From NCBI GenBank assembly GCA_010028775.1, contig RHAF01000013.1:1-21450 (forward strand): a DNA stretch of 21,450 nucleotides, written 5' to 3'. Shown one piece after another: positions 14,479 to 20,949 of the stretch. Source of the DNA: Verrucomicrobiota bacterium. GTDB lineage: Bacteria; Verrucomicrobiota; Verrucomicrobiia; Methylacidiphilales; Verrucolacustridaceae. Numbering within the stretch: position 1 is the first letter of the stretch; each line of letters begins with the position of its first letter. The position numbers were made by a program, and so were the translations under genes. The notes below the pieces were generated by a model that saw only the letters and a program-made list of their open reading frames with translations, had not been told where the DNA came from and made no database searches.

Positions 14479-15225
14479 ATGCTAGCAGCTAGCGCACTAA
14501 AATCGGGTGACCTTGTCGGGTTCACCTTCTTCATCGGGACCATGGCCATGTTTGCCGCCTCGGTCTTCTTCTACTTCGAGCGCCAAGTCGTCTCGGACAA
14601 ATGGAAGACCTCGTTGCTGATCAGTGGCCTGATCACCACCATTGCGGCAGCCCATTACTACTATATGCGGGAGTATTGGATCACCAACTTCACCGGTGCC
14701 AACGCCTCCCTGGCTTCCCCCACCGAGTTCCGTTACATCGACTGGCTCCTCACGGTGCCCTTGATGTGCGCGGAGTTCTACCTTCTGCTCAAGGCGGCCG
14801 GGGCCAGCATCAACATGCTCTGGCGCCTGATCGGCTACGCCGTGCTCATGCTGGTGGCCGGTTATGTGGGCGAAGTCTCCGCCAAGGTTGGTCATCCCAT
14901 CCGGGGATTCGAAAACTTCGGCTGGGGCGTCATTTCCACCATCGGATGGGCGGGAATCGTCTATGAGATCTTTTTCGGGGAGGCCAAGCAACTGGCCGAC
15001 GGCAGCAGCGACGCCAACGTCCGCCGCGCCTTCAACCTTCTCCGTGGATTCGTGCTTATCGGATGGGCCATCTACCCGATCGGCTATATGACCCTGCCGG
15101 GTAACGTCCTGAGCAATTCCGTCGAATTGGCCTCCAGAATGAACGTCATCTACAACATCGGTGATGCTGTCAACAAGATCGGCTTCGGCTTGATCGTCTG
15201 GAACCTCGCCAAACGCGGGAAATAA
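14479..15225 (+). CDS. Proteorhodopsin-type light-driven proton pump with fenestration glycine
   Basis: The 248-aa, seven-helix microbial rhodopsin covalently binds retinal and pumps protons outward in light. Helix C (RYIDWLLTVPLMCAEFY) places Asp88 as proton acceptor, Thr92, and Glu99 as proton donor: the D-T-E pattern of proton pumps. Met96 occupies the spectral-tuning site (Leu/Gln105 in marine proteorhodopsin), which predicts green absorption. His59 in helix B matches the His75 that couples to the acceptor. Helix F has GWAIYP, and helix G has Asp229 and the retinal lysine Lys233 (GDAVNK). In helix E, Gly150 (WGVISTIGW) aligns with Gly156 of xanthorhodopsin, the residue that opens the retinal pocket to a carotenoid antenna, where green proteorhodopsin has Phe. 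The N-terminal tail is short with no clear signal peptide. It is followed by a terminator and then blh. Confidence 0.97.
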   Translation: MLAASALKSGDLVGFTFFIGTMAMFAASVFFYFERQVVSDKWKTSLLISGLITTIAAAHYYYMREYWITNFTGANASLASPTEFRYIDWLLTVPLMCAEFYLLLKAAGASINMLWRLIGYAVLMLVAGYVGEVSAKVGHPIRGFENFGWGVISTIGWAGIVYEIFFGEAKQLADGSSDANVRRAFNLLRGFVLIGWAIYPIGYMTLPGNVLSNSVELASRMNVIYNIGDAVNKIGFGLIVWNLAKRGK

Positions 15226-15262
15226 CCCTTTGAATTAGGGGCGTGGTTCAATCCGCGCCGCG

Positions 15263-15298
15263 CCGGGGGATCCCCACAGGGATCCCCCGGTTTTTTTT
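15263..15298 (+). terminator. Strong intrinsic terminator after the rhodopsin gene
   Basis: A perfect 12-bp stem, CCGGGGGATCCC (15263-15274) paired with GGGATCCCCCGG (15279-15290), encloses the loop CACA. Eight T residues (15291-15298) follow directly. There is no A-run on the other side, so it acts in the plus direction only. It separates rhodopsin from blh transcription. Confidence 0.95.
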
Positions 15299-15330
15299 GT
15301 TCTGGTTTTCCCTATTCGCGACCTTTGGCC

Positions 15331-15336
15331 TAAAAT
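15331..15336 (+). promoter_or_regulatory. -10-like hexamer directly ahead of blh
   Basis: TAAAAT (15331-15336) lies 5 bases before the ATG at 15342. No good -35 is visible at 16-18 bases and there is no Shine-Dalgarno, so a leaderless transcript is suggested. It lies downstream of the rhodopsin terminator and could give blh its own weak expression. Confidence 0.4.
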
Positions 15337-15341
15337 CGCAC

Positions 15342-16250
15342 ATGCCCGCCTTTCTTCGCGAAACCCTCCCCTGGCTCCTCGCCGCCATGGCCATTGTCTT
15401 TTCCCTGGTCGCTCCCCAAGGCTCCATCGCCGCCGCACCTTGGATCTTTCTCTCCTCCGCCGTCATCCTGGGAGTTCCCCATGGCGCCTGCGACCCGTGG
15501 ATCCCAGGATGGGTCCTCCATCGCCCTTCCCGCCCCCTCTTTCTGCTGATCTTTTTTTCTGTCTACCTCGCTCTGTCGGTCGTCTACCTTGTCCTCTGGC
15601 GGATCTTCCCCCTGCCTTCCACTTTCTTTTTCCTGATCCTGACCGCCTGGCACTGGGGTAGTGCCGATGCCTCGTTTGAAATCGCTCCCGGCTCCCGTTG
15701 GCTGGGCTTGGCCGTGGCCCGTGGATCCCTCGTCATGCTCGCCCCCTTTGCCGCTCACCCGGACGAGGCGTGGCAAGTCGTTCGTCTTATGGCGCCCGGG
15801 GCGGCCGAATGCCCCCCACGCTCCTTTTTCCTTGCTGGCGTGGCCCTTGCCCTGACTCTTCAGCTCTTTTCACGCTCCTCATGGAAAAGCTGGATGGAAA
15901 CTTTTCTTCTCCTCTGTCTTTTTTATTTCGCCCCGCCGCTTCTTTCGGTCGGAATTTACTTTATGGCCTTCCATGCCTGGCGCCACCTCTTGCGCCTGAC
16001 CGCCCTGAGGGATCATCTGGTGTCTGATAAAATTCACCTTTGGATCAAATCACTCGCGCGGCTTCTTCTTCTCTCCGCCCCGCTTACCCTGGCCACCCTG
16101 CTATTCCTTCCTTGGATCCCCCATTGGGCCCATTCGCAAATCCAGAAAGATTGGGTCGGTCCCTACCTCATTCTTTTGGCCGTCCTTACCCTTCCCCACG
16201 CCGTATTGGTCGGATGGATGGATAAAAAAGCCCCTTTTATAAAGTCTTAA
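15342..16250 (+). CDS. blh: Brp/Blh-type beta-carotene 15,15'-dioxygenase
   Basis: Blh cleaves beta-carotene centrally into two retinal molecules, supplying the chromophore of the neighbouring rhodopsin. It is a polytopic inner-membrane iron enzyme. The 302-aa protein has the conserved histidines in family context: His47 in GVPHGACD, His104 in AWHWGSAD, and His211 and His215 in MAFHAWRH, plus His286 in TLPHAVLVG. The spacings 57 (47 to 104) and 4 (211 to 215) equal those I recall between the iron-site histidines (21, 78, 188, 192) of a characterised marine Blh. The frame runs upstream to 15243, but that part lies inside the terminator hairpin, so the ATG at 15342 is preferred. No carotenoid synthesis gene adjoins it. 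Confidence 0.93.
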   Translation: MPAFLRETLPWLLAAMAIVFSLVAPQGSIAAAPWIFLSSAVILGVPHGACDPWIPGWVLHRPSRPLFLLIFFSVYLALSVVYLVLWRIFPLPSTFFFLILTAWHWGSADASFEIAPGSRWLGLAVARGSLVMLAPFAAHPDEAWQVVRLMAPGAAECPPRSFFLAGVALALTLQLFSRSSWKSWMETFLLLCLFYFAPPLLSVGIYFMAFHAWRHLLRLTALRDHLVSDKIHLWIKSLARLLLLSAPLTLATLLFLPWIPHWAHSQIQKDWVGPYLILLAVLTLPHAVLVGWMDKKAPFIKS

Positions 16251-16294
16251 AAATCTTTCTATCAATGATTTGCAATAGGTCTGAATGCCGATCC

Positions 16295-16323
16295 TTTAAT
16301 TTTCACGTTTTTTGTGATAAGAT
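16295..16323 (+). promoter_or_regulatory. Candidate leaderless-type promoter of the TPR gene
   Basis: TAAGAT (16318-16323) lies 5 bases before the GTG start at 16329. A weak TTTAAT (16295-16300) lies 17 bases upstream. The gap between blh and this gene (16251-16328) is markedly AT-rich compared with its surroundings, as expected for a promoter. No Shine-Dalgarno is seen. Confidence 0.4.
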
Positions 16324-16328
16324 AAAGT

Positions 16329-16826
16329 GTGAGCACGATACCAAAACTTCGGGAAGATTTCCGGCACGCCGAATGTGCCGTCGGCTATGCGAATCTAGGC
16401 ATGTTCTCCGACGCACTGCAGGAGCTCGACACTCTTTCCCCAGCCATGTCCTCCGATCCGGGCGTGCAGGAATTCAAACTTCGCCTTCTGGAACGTTCCG
16501 CCCGCTGGCAGGAAGCCGCCGGCCTAGCCGCCCGGTTGGCCTCGGCTCACCCCGACGAACCTCGCTGGTTCATTGCCTGGGCCTTCGCCAAACGCCGGAG
16601 CGACTCGATTGAGACCGCCTCCAAGATCCTCACCGATGCCGCCAGCCTTCACCCCAAGGATCCCCTCATTCAGTTCAACCTGGGTTGCTATGCGGCCCAA
16701 CGGGGCGACCTTTCCTCCGCCCAAAGCCACGTCCGCCAAGCCATTGAGCTGGATCATGGGCTTGAAAAACTGGCCCACGAGGATCCTGATCTCGAGCCTC
16801 TTCGCCAAGCCCACCTGCTGGACTGA
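16329..16826 (+). CDS. Tetratricopeptide-repeat (TPR) protein
   Basis: The 165-aa soluble protein is built of helical pairs with TPR-like spacing: YANLGMFSDALQELDTL (about 20-36), LLERSARWQEAAGLAARLASAHP (about 53-75) and LIQFNLGCYAAQRGDLSSAQSHVRQAIELD (about 113-142). The alternating small and large residues (A, L, Y, G, A) at TPR consensus positions support the call. TPR proteins are protein-protein scaffolds and the partner is unknown. The end contains DPDLEPLR, a phrase common in bacterial TPR proteins that follow the last repeat. It starts with GTG and is transcribed in the same direction as blh, but probably from its own promoter. It converges on the small gene at 16842. Confidence 0.8.
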   Translation: MSTIPKLREDFRHAECAVGYANLGMFSDALQELDTLSPAMSSDPGVQEFKLRLLERSARWQEAAGLAARLASAHPDEPRWFIAWAFAKRRSDSIETASKILTDAASLHPKDPLIQFNLGCYAAQRGDLSSAQSHVRQAIELDHGLEKLAHEDPDLEPLRQAHLLD

Positions 16827-16841
16827 TTTTCCGGGTGGACT

Positions 16842-17084
16842 TTAGCTTTCGACCCCGTTCCTCTCCTTCCGCTCCAACTCCTGCAAATATTCCCGAATCT
16901 CCCCAGCTTGTTCATCGGGCAGGTCACCATAGCTGCGACCGAACCGCTCCTTGACGCACCCTGCGACATGGGCGTAAGGATTTCGTCCCGCAGGATGCCG
17001 GAGATCGGGCCTGAGCACCTTCTTCAAGCGGTCTCCCAAGGCCCGCATCTCCCGCCAAATCTCCTTTTTGAGATCCGGACTCAC
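16842..17084 (-). CDS. Small charged hypothetical protein coupled to the SpoIIE phosphatase
   Basis: I do not recognise this 80-aa protein. It is highly charged and predicted mostly helical, with KKEIWREMRALGDRLKKVL at the N-terminus and EIREYLQELERKER at the C-terminus. A short central HPAGRNPYAHVAGCVKERFG may form a turn. It has no membrane segment or signal peptide. Its ATG overlaps the stop of the phosphatase gene (ATGA), which implies co-translation and argues that it is real. It could be a regulator or partner of the phosphatase, by context only. Confidence 0.65.
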   Translation of the reverse strand: MSPDLKKEIWREMRALGDRLKKVLRPDLRHPAGRNPYAHVAGCVKERFGRSYGDLPDEQAGEIREYLQELERKERNGVES

Positions 17085-18352
17085 CCCGCCAGACGCTTGA
17101 TCGCCAAAAGGGTGATGTCGTCCGAGCGCTCCGCCTCCCGCACGAAATCCTCCACCCTCTCCACTACCCGCTCGGCCAACTTCTCGGCCGAAAGGGACGC
17201 CCCTTGGCTTACAGCCTCCAGCAAACGATCCTCCCCGAAAAGATCCCGCGCCTCGTTCATCGCCTCGGTGACTCCGTCCGTGTAAACCAAAAGCGTCTCC
17301 CCGGGCTTCAATTGCAATTTCCTCTCTCCGAACTTGGCATCCTCAAAAACCCCCAAAGGCATTCCGCCGGGTGGCTCAAAGGCGGGCTTGCCCCCCGCTG
17401 ACAACAGTACCGGCGGATTGTGCCCCCCCTGCCCATAGACGATGTTTCCGTTTTGTGTGTCCACCAGCCCGAGGATCATCGTGACAAACAGGTTCGCCTG
17501 GTTTTCCTTGGCCAACTGGGCATTCACCCGCATCAGAATTTCGAGGGGGGTACGGCCGGGGATTGTGGTGGCGCGGATCAGGGTCCGGGTCACCGCCATG
17601 AAAATGCCCGCCGCGATCCCCTTTCCCGAGACGTCACCCACCACAAAACACAGCTTCCCCGGCTCCACAAAGAAAAAATCATAGAGATCCCCGCTGACCT
17701 CTTTTGCCGGATCCAAGCGGGCAAAAATCTCGATGTCAGGGGACTCCTGCCGGCTCGGGAAGATTTTGGGCAGGAGTCCGCCTTGCAGTTCCCTTGCCAG
17801 ATCCAGATCCCTCTGCACCTGCGCTCTCTCCAGGGCCGCACCGTGAGCCCGGATACGGACCAGGGCGGCCGCCACCAGACCGGCAAAATACTCCACCATG
17901 TGCTCGTCCTGGTCGGAGAAAGCCGTCCGTCCCACCGGATTAAGAAACTCGATCGCGCCCAGACACTCCTCCCCATCCAACAGGGGCGCGGCGAGAAGAG
18001 CCTTGGTTTTCCAGCCCGTCTTTTCGTCCGCCTCCCGATAAAAACGTGGATCCTCCTCCGGTCGGTCGACCCGGATGACTTTTCTGTCGGCGATGGCCGA
18101 GCCCACGATGCCCTTGCCTTTGGGAACTCTTAATTTTCCCAGATTGGGCGCACTTTCTCCACGGGCCGAATGGATCACCAGTTCCCCCGTGTGGGCATCC
18201 GGCAAGAAGATCGAACAAGCCTCGGCCCGGATCCAAGGCCGGCTTTTCTCCAGGATTTTCAACAGAAGACCCTCCAGGTTGGCCTCCCGGCCGATTTCCC
18301 CGGCCAAGCGGAACAATTTGCCATAGTCCGCCTCCTGAGTGCTTGTGGACAT
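17081..18352 (-). CDS. GAF-domain PP2C/SpoIIE-type serine/threonine phosphatase (RsbU-like)
   Basis: The 423-aa protein couples a sensor to a phosphatase. An N-terminal GAF domain (about 25-160) includes AEACSIFLPD, GKGIVGSAIADRKVIRV, KALLAAPLLDGEECLGAIEFLNP. A linker helix (about 165-205, rich in A, R, Q, D, L) leads to the SpoIIE/PP2C catalytic domain. That domain has EVSGDLYDFF, VVGDVSGKGIAAGIFMA, GQGGHNPPVLL, LLVYTDGVTEAMN and the closing DDITLLAI, covering the metal-binding aspartates. Such enzymes usually dephosphorylate an anti-anti-sigma factor in a partner-switch pathway, but no STAS or kinase partner is in the window. The start is the ATG at 18352, 7 bases after a TAACGT hexamer; the frame runs slightly upstream without a better start. 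It overlaps the small gene downstream. Confidence 0.92.
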   Translation of the reverse strand: MSTSTQEADYGKLFRLAGEIGREANLEGLLLKILEKSRPWIRAEACSIFLPDAHTGELVIHSARGESAPNLGKLRVPKGKGIVGSAIADRKVIRVDRPEEDPRFYREADEKTGWKTKALLAAPLLDGEECLGAIEFLNPVGRTAFSDQDEHMVEYFAGLVAAALVRIRAHGAALERAQVQRDLDLARELQGGLLPKIFPSRQESPDIEIFARLDPAKEVSGDLYDFFFVEPGKLCFVVGDVSGKGIAAGIFMAVTRTLIRATTIPGRTPLEILMRVNAQLAKENQANLFVTMILGLVDTQNGNIVYGQGGHNPPVLLSAGGKPAFEPPGGMPLGVFEDAKFGERKLQLKPGETLLVYTDGVTEAMNEARDLFGEDRLLEAVSQGASLSAEKLAERVVERVEDFVREAERSDDITLLAIKRLAG

Positions 18353-18359
18353 GAATTCT

Positions 18360-18388
18360 ACGTTACCTCCCCTCCGGGTGATTGTCAG
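18360..18388 (-). promoter_or_regulatory. Candidate promoter of the GAF-SpoIIE gene
   Basis: On the minus strand CTGACA (18383-18388, five of six to consensus) and TAACGT (18360-18365) are separated by 17 bases. The ATG at 18352 follows after 7 bases. The -35 shares five bases with the -35 of the divergent cupin promoter. Confidence 0.4.
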
Positions 18389-18410
18389 AACCAATCTCCC
18401 CCCTCAGACT
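18382..18410 (+). promoter_or_regulatory. Candidate promoter of the cupin gene
   Basis: TTGTCA (18382-18387) and CAGACT (18405-18410) are separated by 17 bases. The ATG at 18417 follows after 6 bases. The -10 is weak, but the spacing is ideal and the -35 matches that of the tRNA-Leu promoter. Confidence 0.35.
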
Positions 18411-18416
18411 GCGAGG

Positions 18417-18794
18417 ATGTTCCCCAAAGTTCGCCTGCCCAACACCACCCTATGGGAGCCGGGTCCCTATCCCGGCGTCGAATTTGCTCCGCTTTCCCAC
18501 GATCCCCTCACCGGTGGCCGTTTCCTCCTCCGGCGCTTCGCTCCCGGCACGGTGATTCCCGCCCATCGCCATCCCCAGACCGCCGAATCCGTGGTGGTTC
18601 TCAAGGGCAAATGGATTGAGGGCAACGTGGAATACGGACCCGGATCCTTTTTTCATGCACCCAAAAACACCGTCCACGGACCACATCGCGCCGAGAAGGA
18701 GGTGGTAAGCGTCACGTGGTATGACGGTCCGTTGAGCGTGGAAACCGCGGATGACTCCGGCATTCTTCCGGGGACGGTTCCGCCCGCGGCCTAG
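18417..18794 (+). CDS. Single-domain cupin (ChrR-like) protein
   Basis: The 125-aa protein is a small beta-barrel cupin. The metal-binding motif 1 reads PGTVIPAHRHPQTAESVVVLKG, with His-x-His and a glutamate four residues later. Motif 2 appears as YGPGSFFHAPKNTVHGP, with another histidine. This pattern resembles the ChrR cupin domain of anti-sigma factors and stand-alone cupins; no anti-sigma region is attached. The substrate is unknown. The frame could start further upstream at 18351, but that start overlaps the divergent gene. The ATG at 18417 follows a promoter-like pair and gives a normal cupin N-terminus. It converges, with 9 bases between, on the OmpA-like gene. Confidence 0.8.
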   Translation: MFPKVRLPNTTLWEPGPYPGVEFAPLSHDPLTGGRFLLRRFAPGTVIPAHRHPQTAESVVVLKGKWIEGNVEYGPGSFFHAPKNTVHGPHRAEKEVVSVTWYDGPLSVETADDSGILPGTVPPAA

Positions 18795-18803
18795 GTCAAA
18801 TGC

Positions 18804-19727
18804 CTACTTTGCCGGCCTCGGAGGGGTAAAAACAATTTCCACCCGCCGGTTCTTCGCCTGCCCCTCGGCATTGTCGTTGGGCGCCAAAGGCCGGCTGTCG
18901 CCGTAACCCACGGCACACAACCGGGAGGCCGGCACCATACCCGTCGCCTCTAGGGTCCGGACGGCGACGGCCGCCCGGGCGGTGGAAAGCTCCCAGTTGC
19001 TCGGGTAAAACTGGGCCAAAACCGGGGCAATCGGCACGTTGTCCGTATGCCCTTCAACACGGACCTCGTCCTGAGATTTGTTGATCGCCGCCGCAACCTT
19101 ACGCAAGACGTCCACTCCCTCCTGGGAAAGCTCGGCGGAACCGCTGGGAAAGAGAATCTCGCTGGCCACCGTCACCTTGAGCTGATCCTTCAGACGGGAA
19201 ATCAGCACGTCCTTGTCCGCCAGCTTTTTTTTCAACTCCTCCTCCAGTTTTGCCTCGTCCCCCGTGATCCCGGCCGTGGCCTTTGCTTTCTCCAGCTGTA
19301 ATTGCTGGTCCGCGATTTTTTTTTCCAATGCCCCTTTTTCGGCGGCGGCCAAATCCTTGACCTTGCTCAACTCCGCCTTGGCCTGCTCCAGCTGAAGGGA
19401 CAAATCTGAAACTTTTTTTGTGTCCGCCTTGCTTTGGTCAAGTTGGGCGCGCAGTTCCTCGTTGGTTAAATCCGATTTTTTGGCCTGGACCTCCAGGGAG
19501 GAAACTTTTTGCTCTGCCTCGGCAAGCTGCGCCCGGGCGTTCATATCCCGGTTCATGTAATAGCCCCCGCCCCCCAACCCCAGAACTGCCGCCGTGGCCA
19601 AGGTCGCCGTCTTCCAGGCGACCACCTTGGCCGCCCCGGAGGCGGCCGCCTGGGTGGCCGTCTTGGCCGCCGAGGAGGAAAAGCTGGCTGGCGGGGGAGG
19701 GGTGGAAGTGATTGGAGTTTCGGCCAT
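18804..19727 (-). CDS. OmpA/MotB-like peptidoglycan-binding protein with coiled coil
   Basis: This 307-aa protein has a Pro/Ser/Ala-rich N-terminal tail, one membrane segment (about 34-57), a long predicted coiled coil (about 64-180, rich in E, K, Q, L, A heptads) and a C-terminal OmpA domain (about 190-303). The OmpA domain shows EILFPSGSAEL, VRVEGHTDNVPI, the conserved NWELSTARA and AKNRRVEIVFTP, resembling MotB-type peptidoglycan anchors. It would be fixed in the inner membrane and bind the cell wall. No motA-like partner is nearby, so a motor role is not suggested. A nine-A homopolymer (T9 on the plus strand, 19316-19324) falls in the coiled coil. It lies 24 bases after the SYLF gene in the same orientation. 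Confidence 0.88.
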   Translation of the reverse strand: MAETPITSTPPPPASFSSSAAKTATQAAASGAAKVVAWKTATLATAAVLGLGGGGYYMNRDMNARAQLAEAEQKVSSLEVQAKKSDLTNEELRAQLDQSKADTKKVSDLSLQLEQAKAELSKVKDLAAAEKGALEKKIADQQLQLEKAKATAGITGDEAKLEEELKKKLADKDVLISRLKDQLKVTVASEILFPSGSAELSQEGVDVLRKVAAAINKSQDEVRVEGHTDNVPIAPVLAQFYPSNWELSTARAAVAVRTLEATGMVPASRLCAVGYGDSRPLAPNDNAEGQAKNRRVEIVFTPPRPAK

Positions 19728-19751
19728 GACGGGGATGATGGATTCGACTCT

Positions 19752-20471
19752 TTATTTCGAACCCTTTGGGTTTTGGGAGGGTGTCTTGCCGGTGATCTTG
19801 GGCTTCTTGTCCAGCTCCTCCAGGACTTTCCATAGACGCTTCACCGCCTCGGGAGTTTTCTTCGCTTTGCCGGAAAAGATGTCCTTGGGATCCAGCTTTT
19901 GCCCGTAAAAGTTTTCATTGGTATCGTCCGCCGAACCGTATCCCATTCCCGATAGCGAAACCCCGCCGAAAAGCCCCTTGGTGAAGGAATAGGTGTAAAC
20001 CGGGGCATTCACCGTGGCCACACCCGCAGAAAGCTCGCGCCCCGTCGGCCCGGCGGTCCCCTCCACCTCGGCACTGCTGGTGTAATTTCCTTTTTGGGAA
20101 AACTGCTTCACCGCCTCCTCCGTGTTAAGCAACAGGACAAAATTCTGGGAGGAACCCCCCGCCTGAAATCCAACCCCTGCTCCGGCCGCCGAAATAGCCG
20201 ATGGGTGGGACCACTTTTTCCCCTCACGCATCACCACCAGCCCATCTCCGCCCTCACCCGCCACGATAAAACCGGCCTTGATGATCCACATCACCACCAA
20301 ACCTTTGGCCTCTTGAAAAACCTCCCGGGGAATGCTGTCGCCTTGGGCTTTCCCGTACTGCTCGAGAATATCCACCGTTTTATCAATCCGCTCCTCCATG
20401 CTGCTGACCGCCTTGACCGAAAGAGTTGTTCCAGCCATGAAGGCAAGGATGAGGGGGATGACAGGTTTCAC
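19752..20471 (-). CDS. Secreted SYLF-domain (Ysc84-type) lipid-binding protein
   Basis: The 239-aa product begins with a probable signal peptide (KPVIPLILAFMAGTTLSVKA, cleavage near residue 21). The SYLF domain follows: AKGLVVMWIIKAGFIVAGEGGDGLVVMRE, SHPSAISAAGAGVGFQAG, FVLLLNTEEAVKQF and AYTY-like VYTYSFTKGLFGGVSLSG with GYGS...NENFYG. SYLF proteins bind lipids; bacterial members are thought to be periplasmic or outer-membrane associated. The frame is open to 20624, but those codons overlap the DUF5069 gene. GTG at 20471 is chosen because it directly precedes the signal peptide and leaves 13 bases after the upstream gene. A TTG at 20477 is an alternative. The tail is Lys/Pro-rich. Confidence 0.88.
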   Translation of the reverse strand: MKPVIPLILAFMAGTTLSVKAVSSMEERIDKTVDILEQYGKAQGDSIPREVFQEAKGLVVMWIIKAGFIVAGEGGDGLVVMREGKKWSHPSAISAAGAGVGFQAGGSSQNFVLLLNTEEAVKQFSQKGNYTSSAEVEGTAGPTGRELSAGVATVNAPVYTYSFTKGLFGGVSLSGMGYGSADDTNENFYGQKLDPKDIFSGKAKKTPEAVKRLWKVLEELDKKPKITGKTPSQNPKGSK

Positions 20472-20484
20472 GACCAAGAGAATG

Positions 20485-20949
20485 TCAGGCCCGATTTCCT
20501 TTGGCAATCGGTTCCCGCTCCCTGCCCTCGTCCGCATCGATGTAGTCAAAGAAAGTCTGGATCTCATCGCGACCCTCCCAACCCGCCTCCCTTTTGCGAA
20601 AAACCAGACGCTCCGACATCTCATCCCGCCAGCCCCGCTTGCTTAGGTAAACACTCCAGATTTTTCTCTCCTCGGCATCCCGGGCCCTGCCCTGCCCGCC
20701 GCACCATTCCAAAATCTCGGCATCCGTTGCCCTTTCCCACACCCGTTTCCTTAACTCCTCGTATGCCACCCCCAAAAAATCACAGCAAGCCTTGTCAAAA
20801 CCTTGGCCCAGGTTTTCCCGATACTCCGCCGGCAGCCGTCCCGACTTTTCCAGCCGTATCTTGTCCAGCATTCTCCCGAAGTAGGCCAGCCCCTCGACCA
20901 TTTCGCGCGGACTTCGCAGTCCCGGGATCGGCTTTTTCTCGGCATTCAC
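20485..20949 (-). CDS. DUF5069 family protein
   Basis: The 154-aa protein carries the DUF5069 pattern GLRSPREMVEGLAYFGRMLDK, then LPAEYRENLGQGFDKACCDFLGVAYEELRKRV, DAEILEWC and SVYLSKRGWRDE. The family is common in Verrucomicrobia and related phyla and its function is unknown. It starts with GTG, overlapping the cbpM stop by GTGA; a nearby ATG is out of frame. It has no signal peptide and is presumably cytoplasmic. Its coupling to cbpM suggests it belongs to a chaperone-linked operon. Confidence 0.88.
   Translation of the reverse strand: MNAEKKPIPGLRSPREMVEGLAYFGRMLDKIRLEKSGRLPAEYRENLGQGFDKACCDFLGVAYEELRKRVWERATDAEILEWCGGQGRARDAEERKIWSVYLSKRGWRDEMSERLVFRKREAGWEGRDEIQTFFDYIDADEGREREPIAKGNRA

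Noticed and set aside
14479..15225. Sensory, chloride- or sodium-pumping rhodopsin
   Set aside because: Helix C has D-T-E rather than the N-D-Q or chloride-pump patterns, and no transducer gene adjoins it.
15243..15341. Upstream extension of blh giving a 335-residue protein
   Set aside because: The extension lies within the terminator hairpin and T-tract, and its residues do not resemble the family. The ATG at 15342 gives the normal length.
16301..16319. TTTTCAC-N6-GTGATAA dyad as a CRP/FNR-like site
   Set aside because: The half-sites are in the reverse arrangement to CRP/FNR (TCAC first, GTGA second) and the stem is only 4-5 bases.
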